In this document: positions 58,807-64,000 of the stretch, piece after piece | Numbering within the stretch: position 1 is the first letter of the stretch | Layout: every line of letters begins with the position of its first letter | Assembly: GCA_029204225.1 (NCBI GenBank) | Contig: MU831573.1 | Coordinates: 98,005 to 162,004, forward strand | Source: Diphasiastrum complanatum | Lineage: Eukaryota > Streptophyta > Lycopodiopsida > Lycopodiales > Lycopodiaceae | DNA length: 64,000 nucleotides | Direction of reading: 5' to 3' | Translations under genes and position numbers: made by a program | The notes under the pieces: generated by a model | What the model was told of the DNA's origin: nothing | The model's input: the letters and a program-made list of their open reading frames with translations, nothing else | The model's database searches: none

Positions 58807-59521
58807 CCATTTTGATGTCATTCTGGTTCTGCAGTTAATCTGGTTAGCATCTACATGTCGTCAAGTGGGGATTTTTTTGTCAAGAACATGGAGTGCAGAA
58901 CTTGTATAGCTCTTTCTCTTTATCTGTAGGCTGATTTGGTGACTCAGGAGTCAGGTGTACAGAATTGATGCAAAATTTATCTGTAAGCCTAATTATGACT
59001 ACTTGTCACCAAATTTTTTCTGCTTCTAGAAAGTTCTGTTCGATATGTGAAATCTTTGATTTGTGCAGGATTTGTCAACCTGGTTGTTACAAGCTCTTAA
59101 CCCTTTTCTTTGAATCAAAGTGTTTTTGTTTTTGCACTCTTTAAATTCTCTTGCAAATAAGAATATGGCCAAAAATGCAAACCATAAAAGAAAAGGGACT
59201 CCAGGAACCTTGAAATCTTACTTTATTGATGATCAAATTCTGCAAATAAATAAATAACTAAATTTTTGTGCTTCATTACTGAAGCCCTTCCCTTGAATCT
59301 CTAGTTAGAAGGCATCCATAGTCTAGGCTTCTTCAATATCTGAATATCTTGGGGCAAAACTAAAAGAGCGTTTGAGTTCTTGTATTTTGCAAAGGAAGAG
59401 TACATGACCATTGATACCTAAAAAGTGAATAAGGCAGCCAAATTTCCACTTCACAATCGCATTTCTCATCATTGCAACAAGCCCCATTTCTTGATATGAC
59501 CACCTCAAAGGAAAGAATTAC
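58807..59521 (+). other. Downstream of the Rossmann-fold gene
   Basis: Probably holds the 3' UTR at its start. No coding similarity recognised; the right part borders the copia gag relic. Confidence 0.4.
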
Positions 59522-60030
59522 TCATGACTGTGCGATCAAGTTACAAAAATCTACACAAAGGTCATTCAAGATTAGTTGTACAATTTCATCTTCCTTTACA
59601 GACTCTCCTATAAAGGCAAGTTCTTTGTTCAATTCCTTTACCCTCAAAACATATAAATGAGCACTCTCCCCCTTCTTTTGGTAACATTGAAAGATTCGAT
59701 GCTTTAAGGCAAGCAATCTTGAAGTGTTCTTTGACTCATAAACCTTTTGAAGGGACTCCCAAGCCTCTTGGGCTGAGGTACATTCTCCTACTTCCTTTAG
59801 GAGTTCATTGGCTACATTCATTTTAATACAATGAAGGGCTAGTTTGCACATCTTCTTGTATTCAGTGGATTCTTGAGGGTGGCTAGGTTCTTCCTCATCC
59901 CCACTCACTATATCCATCAAGTCTTGCATTACAAGGATTGATTCCATTCTTAGTTTCCAATGGAATAGTTTGATTTGTTCAACCTATCACTAGGACCCAA
60001 AAGATAGGCATTCATGGATGCCATCCTCCT
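59522..60030 (-). pseudogene. Ty1/copia gag relic
   Basis: Begins near 60025 (MASMNAYLLGPSDRLNKSNY), with a frame break before LRMESILVMQDLMDIVSGDE. It continues CTSAQEAWESLQKVYESKNT, SRLLALKHRIFQCYQKKGES and LNKELAFIGESVKEDEIVQL. This is the UBN2-type copia gag core, open for 141 codons. Zinc knuckle and pol do not follow on the left. Confidence 0.85.
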
Positions 60031-60304
60031 CTAAACAAGAGTTTGATCTATAAGAATGGATACACAATAGAAAAGATGCAAGTACTAGCTATCCCACTAT
60101 CTAGGGACCTGAGAATGATCAAAAAATGAATTCTCAACAAGATGCTTGATCTTGAGCTCAATCAATTCTATTGAAAAAGCTGCAAATAGTAACTAGCTTG
60201 CTTGATGTAGAAAATTGACCCAAATTGACTCCTCCTTGATCTAAAGTTCACAAGGCTTTTAAAGATCCAATTAATCCGAGAAAGCATCCTATGCTATCTG
60301 GCAT

Positions 60305-60990
60305 GTGTGACATCCCACAACATGGCCATCTTACCAATTACAAGTCATATGACCAAAATTGGTCCAAATTAGCTTGTGCATTTCTAACATATTTGGCCCA
60401 ATCGCATTTAGAGGCATATATCACAAGGTCAATCACTTTAAGAGGTGCATTACATGTGGACCAATCATGTTTAGAGGTGCACATCATGAGGCCCAATCAA
60501 ATTGTGACGTGGAAATCATGAGGTCTAATCAAGATGAGAAGTGCAAATCTAGGGGTCCAATCATGATGTAGAAAGGCAATAAATGGGCTCCAATCATTCT
60601 AGAGCATTTACTTATGCTAGATCTCGTGCTACTACTATATGGTAGAGCTCTCTTATTGTACATACAAGTTTTTGTAAAGCAATCTATGCGTTACACATTG
60701 TTCATATTCTCTCGCTACTTGAGGGCTCACTCACTTTCTCTCTCTACCCGAGAGTAGGATGTTTTTTTTTCTCTCTAAAAGCATGTTGAAAACTTACTTT
60801 TTTCATGTACTTTGATTTCTTTGAGTACGAATTGAATGTGAATTCATTATGCATGAAATTGTGCTCTTCCCTTAGAATCAATCTAGGAAGATTGTAGGAG
60901 TGATAGATCTATGTCTTAGAAGATCATTGTGGGTGTTGGGTAGGTCTTCAGAGGTGTTATGCATGTCTTCACATGTGTGAAACCTTCACA
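60305..60990 (+). mobile_element. Putative 5' LTR (left end approximate)
   Basis: The right end is fixed by CCTTCACA immediately before a primer-binding site. The left end TGTGACATCC near 60305 is a guess. Inside are loosely repeated GGTCCAATCA/GAGGTGCA units at 60440-60600. Confidence 0.5.
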
Positions 60991-61003
60991 TGGTATCAGA
61001 GCC
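60991..61003 (+). promoter_or_regulatory. Primer-binding site, plus strand
   Basis: TGGTATCAGAGCC, a perfect initiator-Met tRNA complement, directly after the LTR end CTTCACA. Shows that an LTR element oriented rightwards starts here. Confidence 0.85.
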
Positions 61004-61560
61004 ACCCTTAGGTATGATCTTCATGCATCAATGATCAAGATTAGAGAGTGAAATTCATGGCTTTGAGTGTGGTAGGATCTCAACTAGCTTCCAAGGGATT
61101 TTGGCATCAAGAGGGGCCAAAATCATGATGATTTGGATCTGAAATGTACAGTACGGACTACTGTTCTTGGAGCACGTGTGGGATGCCCCCACTTTAAGGA
61201 TTTATTGTGTTCCATGTGGTGATCCAAAGTGTGCAAGTAAATACTTGATTGCAAACTATGTCCATACTAGCTCTCAAAACCTTGTTTTTTCAAGCAATTT
61301 CACAACAAGCTTGAAACATTCAATCCATCTTCCATCCTTGGGCTGGATTTGAAATCTCAAAAAATGGGATTCTTCTCTCACTAAGATGTGTGCTTCAAAG
61401 AGCTAGATCCACTTAGTAAGATCTTGATCACAAAGGAGAGACCAATCTCTGCGCGAATGCCAATCAGCTTGAGTTACTAGATCTTGCCTTTCACAAAAGA
61501 AGGAACTCGAAGATAATTTGGATCACACACCAAACACAAGTTTCACACACCTCTATGACT

Positions 61561-62067
61561 CTATTTTGTGAAGGTTTTACACGTGTGAAGACCAGCCCAA
61601 CAAAATTGTCTGACACTCAATACATTTCTAGAAAATGAAGGGACATACAACACATTTTCAAGCTTTGCTTTCTTTCTTGATTCAAGCCAAATAGGAATGG
61701 TTCCTATTCCATGAATCACATACTTAACACCATTTGAAACAGGAATAAACTCCTTAGAACTTGAATATGATGTGAATGAAGAAAAACACTCCCTTTTGCA
61801 AGTGATATGTGACTTTGTCCCAATATCAATCCACCGAGGATTTTCCTCCATAGAAATTGTTGGTGCATCCATGAGAGACTCCTCCTTAATGAAGCCATCT
61901 CCACCTTCATTGCTGCAACATACTTGCCTTTTCTTTTGCCTTCCTTCATCCTTTTTCATCTTGTAGCATTTGAGGGCCAAATGCCCCATCTTGAAACAAA
62001 AGTAGCACCTTATTTGGACCTTCCATTTGCTTCCATTGATGCCATGGTAAGAAGTACTTGTACACAA
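61561..62067 (-). pseudogene. Copia zinc knuckle and protease, fused to an LTR end
   Basis: Minus strand: zinc knuckle CYFCFKMGHLALKC, then WIDIGTKSHIT, where the retropepsin D-S/T-G has become D-I-G, then IHGIGTIPIWLE and LYVPSFSRNVLSV. After 14 more residues the frame runs into GTCTTCACACGTGTAAAACC TTCACA at 61593-61568, an inverted copy of the LTR end at 60965-60990. A deletion therefore joins pol to an LTR end. Confidence 0.8.
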
Positions 62068-62825
62068 AGTACAAACTTGTGAAATGATTCTTCAAAGTGA
62101 GTTTGTGACTCTCAAGACACTAGATTTGAACACATAAAAAATCTAAAAAGATCTAGCTCACAAATCTAAGAATCAATCTTCACTAAAAAAACTAGCCACC
62201 TTGGAAAATGGACCTTGCCTAGATCACAAAGATTAGGACTCACTAAATTTGAATCAAATCACACCAGAATCAGACCCAATAACTCGTATTGGACTCAACC
62301 AAGACCAATGACTCTACCTCTTGAGAGTTGGAATGGATTTGAAAAGATTTGATTACAAACAATGTCGTAGTTTTTTTACCAATTCTGACTAGATCTCTCA
62401 AAACTTGAGATTCTTGTAAAAACATTGACTATTTTCCACTCAAATTTGTTGCTTCTCTCTTTCTATAAGAATGATACTTGAAGGTGAATTCAATTCCTTA
62501 TGAGATCTTGCAAACACAATGTGAAATTAATCTCACAACCAATGTCAATCTCTCATTGTATCTAAATCTTGCCTCACACCAAAGATAAAGAACTCCAAGA
62601 CTTTGAGCCAACTCCCTCCATGAGATTCAAAAACACTTGAAAATGCTCAAGGAATCCACAAACAACTTAAACACAATGGATTTGTGTGAAACTATGTGGC
62701 TATGGCACCAAAATCTCGTCTAGATCACACACAAACTAGATTGACAATGCAAAATCATGAATTTTTGATCATCTAAGCTAGATATGAGCAATCCTTGGCA
62801 TGTCTCACTAAGTTGAGTGCCCTAC
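62068..62825. other. No gene seen
   Basis: AT-rich sequence with abundant CTCAAGA/AATCTTG-like words but no coding similarity. Possibly leader sequence of the copia fragment to its left. Confidence 0.4.
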
Positions 62826-63307
62826 TGTTATGTCCATGTCCTGTACAAGGGAATCGAAATTATTCCTGACGTGGATAGCCGATCACTCCAGCTGTATGTG
62901 GTTATTAGTTATGCTACGTCATTCCGGACGTGGTCGTAATAAATAATTAATAATCATATGAGGGCCCAGACCTATAATTGGACATAGGAGCACATGCATG
63001 GTGAAGATTGCTTTAATGCAAGAATAGGAGATCAATAGCTCAATATTGCATGGGGGATCCTAAAGGGAATATTCTCTCTCTCTAGAGGAGAGTAAGTCTA
63101 GTGGAAACTCGCCCCTCCTATTGTGAATTGTGATTCTTGAGCCAGTGTTTCCTCTCCTTTCTTGTGTTCTTCACTGTGGCTTGGGGGTGGATTGGTTAGG
63201 GTATTGACTAGCCTCTCCATATTGGTTGGGTGGTTCATGCTCCACAGGTGTCCTTTTGGGTTGCATGTGATTGGAATCCTGTAGATCTTCACTTGGTGGT
63301 TCTTACA
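62826..63307 (+). mobile_element. Putative 5' LTR of an element entering from the right edge
   Basis: Starts TGTTATGTCC and ends GGTTCTTACA, one base before a primer-binding site. Near-repeats CGTGGATAGCC and CGTCATTCCGGACGTGG lie near the start. Only one LTR is in the window, so the left end is not proven. Confidence 0.6.
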
Positions 63308-63308
63308 A

Positions 63309-63320
63309 TGGTATCAGAGC
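63309..63320 (+). promoter_or_regulatory. Primer-binding site, plus strand
   Basis: TGGTATCAGAGC followed by TTGG, the initiator-Met tRNA complement after the LTR. Confidence 0.85.
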
Positions 63321-64000
63321 TTGGATCACATCTACTAGGAGGTGGAGCTTGAGGATCTTGGATTTTGCAGTTTTTTTTGGTGTAGCTCTTTGCTTCTTCT
63401 TCCAGGTGTTGGAATTCAATTTCAAGTAGGTGGATTCTCAGATCCTTGATGTACTTTCAGCCTAAAGTTCATGATTGTGAATTTGTTCCATGAATTTTGA
63501 AGGAAATCATTGGATTTTTGATGAATTTAGTGAAATTTTCACCTAGAATTGATGGTTTTTGCAAGGAATTGATTATAGGATATGGTGTAGTACGTTTTCC
63601 AGATTGTACTTGTTGTTTTACAGTCATTAATTATAGAATTTAATGATTGCATGTGGATTGAAAAGTCAAAAGGTTAATTAGATAGTGATTTTAGACCAAA
63701 AATTGGTGTTTTTGGACCATAAATGGGCTATGGAAACCATGTTTGACTTGATTCAGAACTTTTAGTGCTTGCATGCAATGGATTTACAGGGATTTGGATT
63801 TGAAGGCACGAATTTGTGGTTTTTCTCCACAAAATTTGGTCAAAAAACAAGGTTTTTTGATGATTTTTGGACTAATTTTGGGGTAGATCTCAAAATTCTC
63901 AGCCAAGAATTGGTATGATCGTTTTCAGAGATGTAATGAAGCTGTTCTTAAGCTGTCATGAAGTTTGGTCAGGATTAGACACCATTAGGGGGCTCAAAAC
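63321..64000 (+). other. Leader of the right-edge LTR element
   Basis: Non-coding sequence after the primer-binding site; no gag start is reached before the window ends. Confidence 0.45.

Noticed and set aside
60991-61003. tRNA-like sequence
   Set aside because: Only the 13-base primer-binding complement of initiator-Met tRNA is present, no tRNA gene.

Overview
This is a nuclear window from a land plant with a large, repeat-rich, AT-leaning genome. The evidence is split genes with GT..AG introns, a plant class I-type small heat-shock protein, a plastid-type NAD(P)-binding protein, and many plant Ty1/copia and Ty3/gypsy retrotransposons primed by initiator-Met tRNA. Very long retrotransposon-filled introns and an intron inside a class I-type small HSP hint at a non-flowering lineage (fern, lycophyte or gymnosperm). 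That lineage call is inference only.

The window has two good host genes. (1) A two-exon small heat-shock protein at 1215-1879 (+), 181 aa. (2) A nine-exon gene for a chloroplast NAD(P)-binding Rossmann-fold protein, 319 aa, running from 22991 to 58806 (+). It spreads 960 coding bases over about 35.8 kb because introns 2, 4, 5 and 6 have filled with transposons. Every junction is GT..AG, the phases agree, and the joined protein is uninterrupted.

Layout: 1-780 gypsy RT relic; 1215-1879 small HSP; 3119-3490 minisatellite; 3550-3624 SINE-like element; 6706-8890 decayed copia element with an odd 311-aa reading frame and its 3' LTR; 9700-10770 (+) exons of an unrecognised gene; 12710-11271 (-) relic of a Ulp1/C48-type cysteine peptidase facing it; 12715-15213 copia relic; 15446-16500 PIF/Harbinger transposase relic; 16717-22146 gypsy chromovirus (-) with gag missing and part of RT deleted; 22147-22535 purine-rich repeats.

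From 22991 on lies the giant gene. Intron 2 (5.8 kb) holds a copia integrase relic, a hAT relic and a 549-bp hAT-type MITE with 8-bp target duplications. Intron 4 (7.7 kb) holds an almost complete copia element (31902-37350). Intron 5 (14.1 kb) holds a TRIM-like element (39516-40850), a copia relic and a 9.4-kb gypsy element (41750-51118) with perfect target duplications. That gypsy element carries part of a second gypsy element and a hAT fragment nested inside it. Intron 6 holds a copia remnant and a hAT relic. Intron 8 holds a relic of a mitochondrial/group II intron-type reverse transcriptase. After the gene, 59000-64000 holds copia gag and protease pieces, an LTR plus primer-binding site, and a last LTR plus primer-binding site near the right edge.

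I see no tRNA or rRNA genes and no CRISPR. The most novel items are the giant gene, the convergent unknown-gene/Ulp1-like pair at 9.7-12.7 kb, and the two-protease nested gypsy composite with a minisatellite leader.
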